Positions 28,697 through 37,978 are shown, numbered from the stretch's first letter. The stretch is DNA of 64,000 nucleotides from Advenella sp. S44 (GCF_002810445.1 NZ_NEXS01000005.1:119170-183169), one strand, 5' to 3'. Translations and numbers: made by a program. Notes: generated by a model not told the origin, from the letters alone.

Positions 28697-30214
28697 ATGA
28701 AGAAGACGATACGACTGCACGCCAATGATAATGTCATTATTGCAACTGAACAGCTGATGCAGGGCAATACAGAGGATGGAATCGACATCCTTGGGCTGGT
28801 TCCCGCCGGACACAAAATAGCCACCGAGGACATCGCAAAAGACAGTCCAGTGCGTCGCTATAACCAAATCATTGGCAAGGCCACGCGCGACATCCGCTGC
28901 GGCCAGCATATCCATACACACAACATGAGCATGATGCAGTTCGAGCGTGATTACGACTTCGGTTCTAATACCAAGGAAGTGTCAGTCAACGAAAATGCCG
29001 ACCAGTTCATGGGATATGTGCGGCCAGACGGTCGGGTTGCAACGCGCAACTTCATCGGCATTCTGACCTCTGTGAACTGTTCGGCGACCGCTGCCAAGGC
29101 AATCGCTGATTATTTCCGCCGCGACATCAACCCCGCAGCGCTGGCAGACTTTCCCAACGTTGATGGCGTGGTCGCCCTGCCCCATGCCACTGGCTGTGGA
29201 CACGCTGCTGAGGGCCTGTTTGTGGAAACCCTCAGGCGCACCCTGGTCGGCTATGCAAAACACCCTAACTTTCATTCGGTGCTGATGGTTGGCCTGGGCT
29301 GTGAGTCCAATCAAATCTCGGCGATTCTTGCATCCGGAAACATGAAAGAGAGTGTCAACCTGCAAACCTTTACCATTCAGGATACCGGCGGCACCGCGAA
29401 AACCGTCGCCAAGGGCATCGCCGTAGTCAAGTCCATGCTGCCTGCCGCCAACGACGTTCAACGCGAGCCGGTTTCCGCCTCGCATCTTACCGTGGGCCTG
29501 CAATGCGGCGGCTCCGACGGCTATTCGGGCATTACCGCAAACCCGGCGCTGGGTGCGGCGGTTGATCGTCTGGTGCGCGCCGGCGGCACCGCCATCCTGT
29601 CGGAAACACCCGAGATTTATGGTGCAGAACATCTGCTGACTCAGCGCGCCGTCAGCCGCGAAGTCGGAGAAAAGTTGGTAGCCCGCATCAAATGGTGGGA
29701 AGATTATTGCGAACGCAATTTTGCTGAAATGAATAACAATCCGTCTGCCGGCAACAAGGCTGGCGGGCTAACGACTATCCTGGAAAAGTCGCTGGGTGCG
29801 GTGGCCAAGGCCGGCACCACCAACTTGAATGACGTTTACGAGTACGCACAGCCCGTGACGGCAAAAGGCATGGTGTTTATGGACTCGCCCGGATTTGACC
29901 CCGTATCAGCAACCGGACAGGTCGCCTCGGGCGCCAATCTGATTTGTTTCACAACCGGCCGCGGCTCGGCTTACGGCTGTACCCCCTCGCCTTCGCTCAA
30001 GCTGAGCACCAACAACGCCTTGTGGCAACGCCAGGAGGAAGATATCGATATCAACTGTGGCACGATCATCAGCGGCGAGGAAACCATCGATACCCTGGGC
30101 GAAAAAATCTATCGCATGATGCTGGATGCGGCATCCGGCAAAAAAACCAAGAGTGAATTGCACGGCTATGGACAGAACGAATTTGCGCCATGGCCGTTGG
30201 GTGTCACAATGTAA
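28697..30214 (+). CDS. UxaA-family (altronate/galactarate-type) dehydratase
   Basis: A 505-aa member of the UxaA family, iron-dependent dehydratases acting on sugar acids such as altronate and galactarate. It has an N-terminal SAF-like domain (residues 1-75, MKKTIRLHANDNVIIATEQL), then the main domain with GYVRPDGRVATRNFIGILTSVNCS, HATGCG (metal site), VGLGCESNQI, LQCGGSDGYSGITANPALG and TTGRGSAYG. Length matches family members with both domains (about 500). It follows the GntR gene by 43 bases with a good AGGGGG ribosome site. The exact substrate cannot be fixed by motif; the amino-acid-type transporter next door is an unusual partner. Confidence 0.9.
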   Translation: MKKTIRLHANDNVIIATEQLMQGNTEDGIDILGLVPAGHKIATEDIAKDSPVRRYNQIIGKATRDIRCGQHIHTHNMSMMQFERDYDFGSNTKEVSVNENADQFMGYVRPDGRVATRNFIGILTSVNCSATAAKAIADYFRRDINPAALADFPNVDGVVALPHATGCGHAAEGLFVETLRRTLVGYAKHPNFHSVLMVGLGCESNQISAILASGNMKESVNLQTFTIQDTGGTAKTVAKGIAVVKSMLPAANDVQREPVSASHLTVGLQCGGSDGYSGITANPALGAAVDRLVRAGGTAILSETPEIYGAEHLLTQRAVSREVGEKLVARIKWWEDYCERNFAEMNNNPSAGNKAGGLTTILEKSLGAVAKAGTTNLNDVYEYAQPVTAKGMVFMDSPGFDPVSATGQVASGANLICFTTGRGSAYGCTPSPSLKLSTNNALWQRQEEDIDINCGTIISGEETIDTLGEKIYRMMLDAASGKKTKSELHGYGQNEFAPWPLGVTM

Positions 30215-30325
30215 GCGCGCATAATATCGCTTGTTGGGGCCGATGACATCAAAGCCCGGGGCGTCGCCGTCATACGACGCCATGGGCCGGTCCCAGGCAT
30301 ATCCCGCCTCGTCAAGCGACCCGGC

Positions 30326-30757
30326 TTAATCCAGCCATTCCTGGACCATGACTTCGATCGTGATACACACGGGGGAACTGCCTTTGACGAACCTGCCGGC
30401 AAACACTTCGCCCGCATTATTGGCCACAATCCCGTAGAGTTCCACTTCGGTATTTCCATCGCGATCACAACGCACATGTCCGTGCATGCTCAGAATCTCC
30501 ACCGCGAATCCTTGCACATTAATCGTGCGCGGCACGCCTTCATCGGTCATGACTTCCAGACCGGACTTGAACAGACTGCCAAGCCCACCTTTAATAACGC
30601 CCTGGACGATCTGGTGCTCGCGGCAGAGGTCTTCCATGCCGGTGACAAGATCGTCATTGCAGAAAAACCTGGCATTGACCACACGCCCCGCACGACATTG
30701 CCTGATAGCCGATTGCATACGTCTTGTTCCTTTACCGTTCAGGTGGTACACGTTCAT
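30326..30757 (-). CDS. PPC/DUF296-domain protein, second copy
   Basis: A 143-aa protein of the PPC/DUF296 fold (plants and prokaryotes conserved domain). It has ARFFCNDDLVTGMEDLCREHQIVQGVIKGGLGSL, then LSMHGHVRCDRDGNTEVELYGIVANNAGEVFAGRFV, the core of the family with conserved His and Gly. ATG 30757 overlaps the 3' end of the neighbouring gene by 26 bases, as expected for coupled genes; a longer frame would overlap more. The function of bacterial single-domain PPC proteins is largely unknown. Last gene of the 30.3-37.9 kb operon. Confidence 0.8.
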   Translation of the reverse strand: MNVYHLNGKGTRRMQSAIRQCRAGRVVNARFFCNDDLVTGMEDLCREHQIVQGVIKGGLGSLFKSGLEVMTDEGVPRTINVQGFAVEILSMHGHVRCDRDGNTEVELYGIVANNAGEVFAGRFVKGSSPVCITIEVMVQEWLD

Positions 30758-31295
30758 GCTCGTGCGCAGCGGGCACTGCAACACAGTCTGCGGCACGCTC
30801 CATATTTCCCGCCAATTGCGGATGAAATACATACATGCCAGAGGTGGCATCCAGCCTGGCGACATATTGAACCTCGCTCGTCGCCGTTATGTAAATACGT
30901 ATCCCGGTATGCCCCACAATGCATTGTTGCGTGTCCAGATGTCCGCCCTGCGTCAGGCCATGGTCGGTCACAAGACAGCCATGGCAATGCAACAGCGGCT
31001 TGTCTTGCCTGTCCTTTCCATATATGCCCATGGCCGAGATAAGTGTTGCACTGCCGGTGTGGTTGGGCGCGCCATATTGCGCGATGCGTTTTCCCGATGG
31101 ATCAGGATATCCGGTGAAAAAAATGGCAGAAAGAAGATGCCCGCCCATCAAATCCAGATGCGCGCTTTGAATGTCGTGCCGGACGAATGCGTTTAACACG
31201 CAATCGCCGATAGATGCGCCTTCAGACAAATCAAGCACCCAATTGCTTTGGCCCGACCCGGCCAAAGACAGCACTCTTGAACTAAGCCGTTGCAT
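30732..31295 (-). CDS. PPC/DUF296-domain protein, first copy
   Basis: A 187-aa protein with the same fold as its downstream neighbour but diverged: VLDLSEGASIGDCVLNAFVRHDIQSAHLDLMGGHLL and the core LLHCHGCLVTDHGLTQGGHLDTQQCIVGHTGIRIYI, rich in His and Cys (HCHG), suggestive of metal binding. The tandem pair likely arose by old duplication and may form a heterotrimer, since PPC domains trimerise. It overlaps the acyl-CoA ligase gene by 14 bases, so it is part of that operon. No catalytic role has been shown for the family to my knowledge. Confidence 0.8.
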   Translation of the reverse strand: MQRLSSRVLSLAGSGQSNWVLDLSEGASIGDCVLNAFVRHDIQSAHLDLMGGHLLSAIFFTGYPDPSGKRIAQYGAPNHTGSATLISAMGIYGKDRQDKPLLHCHGCLVTDHGLTQGGHLDTQQCIVGHTGIRIYITATSEVQYVARLDATSGMYVFHPQLAGNMERAADCVAVPAAHEHERVPPER

Positions 31296-32856
31296 CGTCC
31301 TGCACCATGCGTCGCAAGTCTTTTTTTACGATCTTCCCGTAGCCGGATTTGGGCATGGAATCCCAGAAGTAATATCTGGCCGGATACTTGTACCGCGCCA
31401 CTTTTCCATTCAGATGCCGGTTCAGCGCTAAAGCGTCTGTTCTGCAGCCGCTTTTGCAGACTACCACTGCGGCACCGGACTCGCCCCATTTTTCATCCGG
31501 TACGCCAAACACGGCCACTTCGGAGACCGCGTTGTGGGTCAGCAAAGCCTCTTCAATTTCTCTCGGATACACATTCGAGCCACCGGAAATATACATATCG
31601 GACTGACTCCCGGTAATGTACAAAAAGCCTCGTTCATCCAGATAGCCCAGATCACCAGTATGGAACCATCCAAACCGAAATGCCTTTTCATTGGCTGCAG
31701 CGTTGTTGTCATATCCCATGCATACAGCCGGGCCACGCACACAAATTTCGCCTGTCATGCCGGCATCACAGCGGCGGCCTTGTTCATTCAGAATAGCGAT
31801 TTCCATGCCGGTTCTAGCATAGCCGCAGGTGCCGATCCTGGCATCAGCGGCGGTATCGTCCGGCTGGTGCATATGCGCAGGCAGTACCGTGATATTGCCT
31901 GTCACTTCGCCCAGCCCGTAATATTGCACCAGCACCTTGCCCAGTTTGCTCAAGGCGTGTTTCTGGTCTTGGCGATACATGGGTGCACCGGCATAAATCA
32001 CGTATTTCAATGATGAATGGTCAAACTGGTCGACCGCTGGGTCTTCGGTCAGCCGTTTGACAATCGTGGGCACCGTAAACATGTTGTCAACGCGATATTG
32101 CTCTACCAGCTGCCATGCTTCTGCGCAATCGAGCCGTGCCGAAACCGGCAATATGCTGGCCGCACCCCGGGCGGTATTGGCAATGGCATGAATTCCTGCA
32201 CCATGCGACAGTGGCGCCACGACCAGCGAGCGCGAATGCTGGTCAATACCGGGCAGCAGATCAGCCAGGTGATTTGTAATCACAAACGCCATCTGCCCAT
32301 GCGAGAGCACACCGGCTTTGGGGAGCCCGGTGGTGCCGGAAGTGAAGAAAAACCACAAGGGATCTTCATAATCCACCTGCACCGCCTCAAAACACCCGTC
32401 GCTACGGTGCTGCGCCAGCAATGCCTCGTAGCTGTGCTCGTTTTGTTGCGGCGCTCCAATGGCGACTACATGCCTGACGGAGTCTGCGGCGTGGCAGCAA
32501 CTGCTGGCGTGGTCGGCGTAGCCATCGTCATAAATAACAATTGATGCCCGACTTGCAGAGGCAAGATAGGCAATCTCCGCCTCCGTAATCCGCACGTTGG
32601 TGGGAACCCAGATCGCACCCAGTTTGAAGGTTGCCCAGCAGCTTTCGAACAACTGCACGTTATTGGATGAATGAATCAGAATACGGTCGCCCTTCTTTAT
32701 ACCAAGCTGCCTTAGGGCATGGGCCAGCGAATCGACCCGGGCATTGAGCTGACCCCAGCTATAACTACGGTCACCATGAATAAGGCCGGGCGAGTCCGCA
32801 AAACGTAAACTGACATCCGTCAGAAAGTTACCAATATTTTTTACCGGCTTGAGCAT
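31282..32856 (-). CDS. AMP-forming acyl-CoA ligase
   Basis: A 524-aa enzyme of the ANL family that activates a carboxylic acid to its CoA thioester. Motifs: P-loop-like FTSGTTGLPKAG near residue 175, YGLGEVTGN (A5), the hinge HTGDLGYLDERGFLYITGSQSDM (A7-A8) and the C-terminal catalytic Lys in MPKSGYGKIVKKDLR. The hinge reads GSQSDMYISGG rather than GRxKD-x-I-ISGG, so the usual Arg/Lys of A8 are replaced, which may affect activity or specificity. It lies within the TRAP-linked operon, downstream of the thiolase, so it probably activates the imported acid. Confidence 0.92.
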   Translation of the reverse strand: MLKPVKNIGNFLTDVSLRFADSPGLIHGDRSYSWGQLNARVDSLAHALRQLGIKKGDRILIHSSNNVQLFESCWATFKLGAIWVPTNVRITEAEIAYLASASRASIVIYDDGYADHASSCCHAADSVRHVVAIGAPQQNEHSYEALLAQHRSDGCFEAVQVDYEDPLWFFFTSGTTGLPKAGVLSHGQMAFVITNHLADLLPGIDQHSRSLVVAPLSHGAGIHAIANTARGAASILPVSARLDCAEAWQLVEQYRVDNMFTVPTIVKRLTEDPAVDQFDHSSLKYVIYAGAPMYRQDQKHALSKLGKVLVQYYGLGEVTGNITVLPAHMHQPDDTAADARIGTCGYARTGMEIAILNEQGRRCDAGMTGEICVRGPAVCMGYDNNAAANEKAFRFGWFHTGDLGYLDERGFLYITGSQSDMYISGGSNVYPREIEEALLTHNAVSEVAVFGVPDEKWGESGAAVVVCKSGCRTDALALNRHLNGKVARYKYPARYYFWDSMPKSGYGKIVKKDLRRMVQDDATA

Positions 32857-32921
32857 GGCACGATTTCCGATTGATCCGATACCGGCGCTTATCGCGGTAT
32901 CGCAGGTATATCACGCGCGCG

Positions 32922-34088
32922 TCAGACGCGCTCCAGAATACTGACATAATTGGCGACTGCCGAGCCGCCCATATTAAAGACACCTGCCCGATCCGCCACC
33001 GGCAACTGCATGTTTGCCGCCTGCCCGCTAAGCTGCATGGCGGCCATCACGTGCATGGATACGCCAGTCGCGCCAATCGGATGGCCTTTTGACTTGAGAC
33101 CGCCCGACGGGTTCACAGGCAAGCGCCCGTCACGGGCGCTGATGCCGTCCAGAATGACACGTGCGCCCTGCCCCGGTCGGGCCAGCCCCATGGCCTCGTA
33201 CTCGATCAATTCGGCGATGGTAAAGCAGTCATGGGTTTCAACAAACGACAACTCATTCACCGTCAGATTGCTATCGGCCAGCGCCTGTTGCCAGGCACGC
33301 GCTGCGCCTTCGAAAGCAATAGGATCGCGACGGCTCATGGGCAAATAGTCATTGACCTGCGACGTTGCCAGAAAACGCACGTGGTTGTCGCTATTGCGAA
33401 CATCATTATCCCGGCAGATGATAATGGCCGCCGCCCCGTCGGAGACCAGTGAACAATCGGTTCGCTTAAGCGGGCCGGCTACGAAGGGATTTTTTCCCGA
33501 CTCATTGCGGCAGAACGCGAAGTCAAAATCCTTTTGCATATGCGCATACGGATTGGACAGGCCGTTACGGTGGTTCTTGGCTGCGATCATGGCCAACGCG
33601 TCAGACTGGTCGCCATGGCGATCGAAATAGGTTTTGGCAATGACATTGCCAAACAGGCCGGCAAAGCCACCGGCGACCCCTGCCTCTTCCCTGGCATAAG
33701 AACATTTGAGCAGAACGTCGCCGATTTGCGGCGTAGTCAGTTCCGACATTTTCTCAAAGCCTAGCACCAGTGCATAACGACTGCGTCCGCTGGCAACCGC
33801 GTTAAGGGCCGAATGCAGCGCCGCCGAACCGGTGGCGCAGGCATTTTCCAGTCGTACAGCCGGAATGAATCGCAATGCCGGAATCGCGTTGAACAAAAGT
33901 GAGGACGGAAAATCCTGATACAGAAATCCACCGTTGTAATGGCCAACGTGCAGCGAATCAATATCGTCATGCTCCAGACCGGCATGGGCAATCGCCTGCA
34001 GCGCCACCTCGCCGATCATCTGCTCCGGATCAATGCCATCCATTTTTCCGAATTTCGAATGGGCCCACCCCGTCATTGACACACGCAT
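32922..34088 (-). CDS. SCP-x/acetyl-CoA acetyltransferase-type thiolase
   Basis: A 388-aa thiolase-fold protein of the SCP2/non-degradative lineage. The nucleophilic Cys sits in ENACATGSAALH (about residue 89), and the active-site His in SGGLKSKGHPIGATG near residue 340. The second catalytic Cys (C-x-G) of classical thiolases is not obvious: the C-terminus reads AGVFNMGGSAVANY, where the family often has only Gly, as in other SCP-x-like members. Likely role is C-C cleavage of the CoA-bound intermediate in this operon. Confidence 0.9.
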   Translation of the reverse strand: MRVSMTGWAHSKFGKMDGIDPEQMIGEVALQAIAHAGLEHDDIDSLHVGHYNGGFLYQDFPSSLLFNAIPALRFIPAVRLENACATGSAALHSALNAVASGRSRYALVLGFEKMSELTTPQIGDVLLKCSYAREEAGVAGGFAGLFGNVIAKTYFDRHGDQSDALAMIAAKNHRNGLSNPYAHMQKDFDFAFCRNESGKNPFVAGPLKRTDCSLVSDGAAAIIICRDNDVRNSDNHVRFLATSQVNDYLPMSRRDPIAFEGAARAWQQALADSNLTVNELSFVETHDCFTIAELIEYEAMGLARPGQGARVILDGISARDGRLPVNPSGGLKSKGHPIGATGVSMHVMAAMQLSGQAANMQLPVADRAGVFNMGGSAVANYVSILERV

Positions 34089-34135
34089 TGCAATCGCCTC
34101 CCTTTAATTCAAATCATGCCAATTGGCATAAACCG

Positions 34136-34909
34136 TCAATGGTCGGTAATGCCGGCGGCCAGAAAACCGCCGTCTACCGGTATCACATGACCGTTCACAT
34201 AAGATGCAGCCTCCGACGCCAAAAACAGGCAAACCTGGGCAATTTCCTGCGGCGTGCCATAACGCCGCATCGGTATCGCGTCAAGGAACTTATCCCTGGT
34301 GACCTGGGTATGCAACTGTTGGGTAAGCGGCGTATCGACCGGTCCCGGCGCAACCCCGTTGGCCGTGATGCCAAATTCAGCCAGCTCCAATGCCATCTGC
34401 CGTGTTAACCCGAAAATTGCCGCCTTCGATGTACCATAAGCGGCCCTGCCCCAGCTTGCACGCTCACCGCTCACGGAGGCAATATTGACGATGCGCCCCG
34501 ACTGCCTTCTTTGCATCAGTCGCCCTGCACATTGCGACATCAGGAAGGGACCTGTTATGTTTATCTGCATCACTTTTTCCCACTGATCCTTGGGGTAATC
34601 AAGGTAGGCCACGGATTTGGCAATGCCTGCATTGTTGACCAACACATCGCAGCGACCATAATCGCGCTCTACAGTTGCAAAAAACTGTGCAATGCTATCT
34701 GCGTCAGCTACGTCCAGCCCGAGATAGCGGGCCTGCAGTGATCGCGCGTTGAGCGCCGCCTCCAGCGCCAGCGCGTCTGCCTGGTTGATGTCGGCGATTA
34801 TGGTCAGGTAGCCGGCATATGCAAAAGCCTCGACAATTGCCCGGCCAATACCATTACCGCCGCCGGTGATCACAGCAACGCGCGCCTTGTTTGCAGAACC
34901 TTCACTCAT
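34136..34909 (-). CDS. short-chain dehydrogenase/reductase
   Basis: A 257-aa classical SDR. The NAD(P)-binding motif is TGGGNGIGRA (residues 16-25), NNAG follows at about 90, catalytic Ser at SVSG and the Y-x-x-x-K pair at YGTSK. The Asp in IIADIN after beta-2 favours NAD+ over NADP+. It probably oxidises a hydroxy-acid or hydroxyacyl-CoA in the operon. Its ribosome site (AGGCGG) lies close to a run of four 7-base repeats that separates it from the TRAP permease gene. Confidence 0.93.
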   Translation of the reverse strand: MSEGSANKARVAVITGGGNGIGRAIVEAFAYAGYLTIIADINQADALALEAALNARSLQARYLGLDVADADSIAQFFATVERDYGRCDVLVNNAGIAKSVAYLDYPKDQWEKVMQINITGPFLMSQCAGRLMQRRQSGRIVNIASVSGERASWGRAAYGTSKAAIFGLTRQMALELAEFGITANGVAPGPVDTPLTQQLHTQVTRDKFLDAIPMRRYGTPQEIAQVCLFLASEAASYVNGHVIPVDGGFLAAGITDH

Positions 34910-34925
34910 ACAGCACCGCCTATAT

Positions 34926-34954
34926 GGAATCAGGAATCAGGAATCAGGAATCAG
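34926..34954. repeat. four perfect 7-base repeats upstream of the SDR gene
   Basis: GGAATCA is repeated four times without change, plus one base, between the TRAP permease stop and the SDR start. The run ends 17 bases before the SDR ATG. Because it is perfect, it is young or still active. Confidence 0.95.
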
Positions 34955-34964
34955 AGCAAATTTA

Positions 34965-36803
34965 TCAAAGGAACCCGATGGAAAACCAGGGTACGAACGC
35001 AATGACAAATGTCGTTGCCAGCAGGACAGCCAGATACAGCCACATCTTTGGAATGACCTTGTCCGGATTAACCTTGCTGATCGCGCTGGCCGAATAAAAA
35101 CCCACGCCCAATGGCGGCGCGAATAGCCCGATACCCATAGCAAGAATGATCACAATGGCGTAATGCACCTCGTGAATGTGCATGGCTTGGGCCGCCGGGA
35201 AAATCAATGGCCCGAACAGCACGATGGCGGGGATACCTTCCAGGATGCTGCCCAGCAAAACGAAAAGTACAATACTGACCGTCATGAAGCCAAATACGCC
35301 GCCCGGAATATGCGTCATGAACTCAACGAGCGTTGTCGAAAAGCCCGATTGCGTCAAGGCCCAGGCCATGGCCGTGGCAACGCCAATAATCAACAGAATG
35401 GCACCCGAGAGCGAGGTGGCCTCTATCAGCATGGGATAGATGCGTGATTTTTCCACGCCGCCGGTAGCCAGTTGCACAATGATTGCATAAATAATCACAT
35501 ACACAATACCAATGGATGCAACCTCGGTCGCCGTGGCCACGCCTTCGACCACGCATACCCGAATGATAATCGGCAGCACCAGCACCGGCAACGCCCACAC
35601 AAAAGTGCGGCCAATCTCGGCGGCCTTGGCGCGGTCACGCGTATCCTGCGCGTTTCTGCGGGATTTCAGATAGCAGACAAAGGCAATGGCCAGCGTACAC
35701 ACCAGCGCCGGCACCAGCCCACCAATAAAAAGTGCACTGATTGATACCCCGCATACAGCGCCAATGGTAATCAGCACCAGACTGGGCGGAATGGTTTCAG
35801 TCATCGCGCCTGTAGCAGACAACAAGGCCGCCAGGTCATTTTCATCGGCACCCTTGCGTTTCATTTCGGGAAACAAGGCCGGCGCTACCGCGGCCATGTC
35901 TGCCACCTTGGAGCCGGAAATCCCCGACACCAGGAACATGGCGCCCAGCAATACGTAATTGAGCCCGCCACGAATATGGCCCAGTACCGACGACATAAAA
36001 TCAATCAGCTTGCGAGCCATGCCACTGATCTGCAGCAATACACCCAATACCACGAATAGCGGCACGGCCAGCAACACGAGATGCGAGGCCCCTTCGTCAA
36101 TGCGCGTCACGACAATGGACGGCGGCACTTCTGCAATATTCACAATATAAGCCAGCGTGGCAATGCCGAAGCAAAAGGCAATAGGCACCCCGCTCATGAC
36201 ACACGCACCCAGCACCAGCACAAAGAAGACGATAAGGTTAAGATTGCCGATGTCATACATAAAATCGGCAAAATACCAGAGCGCATATCCCACCACCGCA
36301 ACAACGGCGGCCGCAGAGACAATGTCCTGCAAACGTGAGTGTGCCAGCAAATGGCTCAGGGCAATAAAGGTAAACAGACACATGCCCACGGGAATCGCGA
36401 GGGCCCGATAGCCATCGGGAATATCCAGCGCGGGCGAGGTCACGACCATCTGGCCGGCGGCATGGTGAAATCCGGGCCCGATCAGATACGCGGCAAACAA
36501 CAGAATAATCACCAGACCCAGCGTTTCAAACCAGTTCTGAGCCTGCCTGGAAAATCGTGCCACCACGGCAGTCAGCCGCATATGCTCGTGCCGGTCCAGC
36601 GCCAGCGCAGCGCCGAACATACACAACCAGATGAATACAGACTGGGCCAGTTCGTCTGACCAGATAATGGGCTGATGCAGGAAATAGCGAAACACCACGC
36701 CGGTAAACAGCAACGTCGATTCGAAAACCAGCATTACGACAGCCAACAGACCGACCAACCGCATGACTGCGGTCTTGACGGCGAGAACACTTCTGCAGAG
36801 CAT
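34965..36803 (-). CDS. TRAP transporter fused small and large permease subunits (DctQM)
   Basis: A TRAP permease of about 612 aa that fuses the four-helix small subunit (DctQ; VFRYFLHQPIIWSDELAQSVFIWLCMFGAALAL near residue 35) to the large subunit (DctM), whose hallmarks here are GVPIAFCFGIATL, SGISGSKVADMAAVAPAL and IPPSLVLITIGAV. It couples uptake to an ion gradient, fed by the upstream DctP. The start is uncertain: ATG 36803 (MLCRSVLAVK) is chosen; a TTG at 36884 would overlap dctP and has no better support. Confidence 0.9.
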   Translation of the reverse strand: MLCRSVLAVKTAVMRLVGLLAVVMLVFESTLLFTGVVFRYFLHQPIIWSDELAQSVFIWLCMFGAALALDRHEHMRLTAVVARFSRQAQNWFETLGLVIILLFAAYLIGPGFHHAAGQMVVTSPALDIPDGYRALAIPVGMCLFTFIALSHLLAHSRLQDIVSAAAVVAVVGYALWYFADFMYDIGNLNLIVFFVLVLGACVMSGVPIAFCFGIATLAYIVNIAEVPPSIVVTRIDEGASHLVLLAVPLFVVLGVLLQISGMARKLIDFMSSVLGHIRGGLNYVLLGAMFLVSGISGSKVADMAAVAPALFPEMKRKGADENDLAALLSATGAMTETIPPSLVLITIGAVCGVSISALFIGGLVPALVCTLAIAFVCYLKSRRNAQDTRDRAKAAEIGRTFVWALPVLVLPIIIRVCVVEGVATATEVASIGIVYVIIYAIIVQLATGGVEKSRIYPMLIEATSLSGAILLIIGVATAMAWALTQSGFSTTLVEFMTHIPGGVFGFMTVSIVLFVLLGSILEGIPAIVLFGPLIFPAAQAMHIHEVHYAIVIILAMGIGLFAPPLGVGFYSASAISKVNPDKVIPKMWLYLAVLLATTFVIAFVPWFSIGFL

Positions 36804-36844
36804 GTGGGTATTGACGCCAGCCGATTGGCTGGCAACACTTACAT

Positions 36845-37876
36845 TCAAGACAGCGCTCCGGTAAATTGCTCCAGTTTTGACCAAAGCGGATCACCGAAGG
36901 ATTTCTTCCACTCTTCGTAAAAACCGGCATCTTTCAATTTGCCGCGGAAAACGTCAGTGTCCACGTCATTAAAGGCCATGCCCTTGCCTTCCAACGTCTG
37001 CTTGACGGTCATACTCAATTTGGCAAGATCGTCCCGCTCTTTGAGACTGGCGTCCATTACGTGTTTACGAATGACATCCTGAATATCTTTGGGGATCTTT
37101 TCCAGTTTGTCCCGATTGGCCAAGAACCAGAATCCATCCCACATGTGATTCGTCAGCGAGGCATATTTCTGTACTTCATAGAGCTTGGCTGTCTCTATCA
37201 GCGTAATGGGGTTTTCCTGGCCATCGGCGATATGAGTCTGTAATGCCGAATAGGTTTCGGCAAAGTTGATGGTCGTGGGGGATGCACCCAAGCTTTTAAA
37301 CATGGATGTCCACAATGGGCTTGGCGGCACACGTAATTTGACGCTGGTCAGGTCGTCCGGCGTCTTGACCGGATTGGAACTGGTGGTAATGATCCTGAAA
37401 CCATTGTCCCAGATTTTGTCAAAAGCGGTCAGATTTGAGCTTTTTTCGATTTCCTCGCGCACCGCAGCGCCCAGCTCGCCATCCATGGCCTTCCAGACTT
37501 GGTCGTAGTCCTTGAAAGCAAAACCGATACCGGAAATTTGCGTTTTGGAAATAAGCGTACCCATGATAATGGGCGAGAGCGTAAAAAAGTCTACGGCGCC
37601 GGCACGGATCTGAGAGAGCGTATCGGTATCATTACCCAGCTGGCTGCTTGGATAGACACGAATATCGACAGCGCCATCCGTTTCTTTCTTGATGGCTGCG
37701 ACCATGTCCTTGGCCCGGATATTCATGGGGTGGGACACCGGCAGATTATTGGCAAACTTGAGCCGAAAATCGGCGCGCCGCGCCAGAATTACATCTGAAT
37801 AACTCAGCCCGAACGCCGACGCCGCTGTAACAGCCGAGATCGATTTCAAAAAACTCCTACGTTTTACAGCAGCCAT
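36845..37876 (-). CDS. TRAP transporter solute receptor DctP
   Basis: A 343-aa periplasmic receptor of the TAXI/DctP family. The signal peptide contains twin Arg (AVKRRSFLKSISAVTAASAFG), so Tat export is possible. The mature part has ADFRLKFANNLPVSHPMN and the conserved Arg region KLRVPPSPLW, where the ligand's carboxylate binds in this family. First gene of the operon with a strong GGAGGAGG ribosome site. The ligand should be an organic acid, identity unknown. Confidence 0.93.
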   Translation of the reverse strand: MAAVKRRSFLKSISAVTAASAFGLSYSDVILARRADFRLKFANNLPVSHPMNIRAKDMVAAIKKETDGAVDIRVYPSSQLGNDTDTLSQIRAGAVDFFTLSPIIMGTLISKTQISGIGFAFKDYDQVWKAMDGELGAAVREEIEKSSNLTAFDKIWDNGFRIITTSSNPVKTPDDLTSVKLRVPPSPLWTSMFKSLGASPTTINFAETYSALQTHIADGQENPITLIETAKLYEVQKYASLTNHMWDGFWFLANRDKLEKIPKDIQDVIRKHVMDASLKERDDLAKLSMTVKQTLEGKGMAFNDVDTDVFRGKLKDAGFYEEWKKSFGDPLWSKLEQFTGALS

Positions 37877-37911
37877 TATTCCCTCCTCCAGGACTCAATA
37901 TGCTTATTGTC

Positions 37912-37978
37912 TCAATTGCTTTGTATTCAAGCGCTTGTGTTCAATTGCCGGTATTCATTCGCTTGGATTCAACTGCGG
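37912..37978. repeat. 28-29 base tandem repeats upstream of the TRAP operon
   Basis: TCAATTGC starts each unit at 37912, 37941 and (as TCAACTGC) 37969, with TATTCA-N3-GCTTG inside the two full units. They lie 36-100 bases before the dctP ATG, where promoter or operator sites are expected. The remaining DNA to 38245 shows no gene. Confidence 0.75.

Noticed and set aside
36804..36884. Longer start for the TRAP permease at TTG 36884
   Set aside because: It would overlap dctP by 40 bases and add residues that are not membrane-like; ATG 36803 is simpler.
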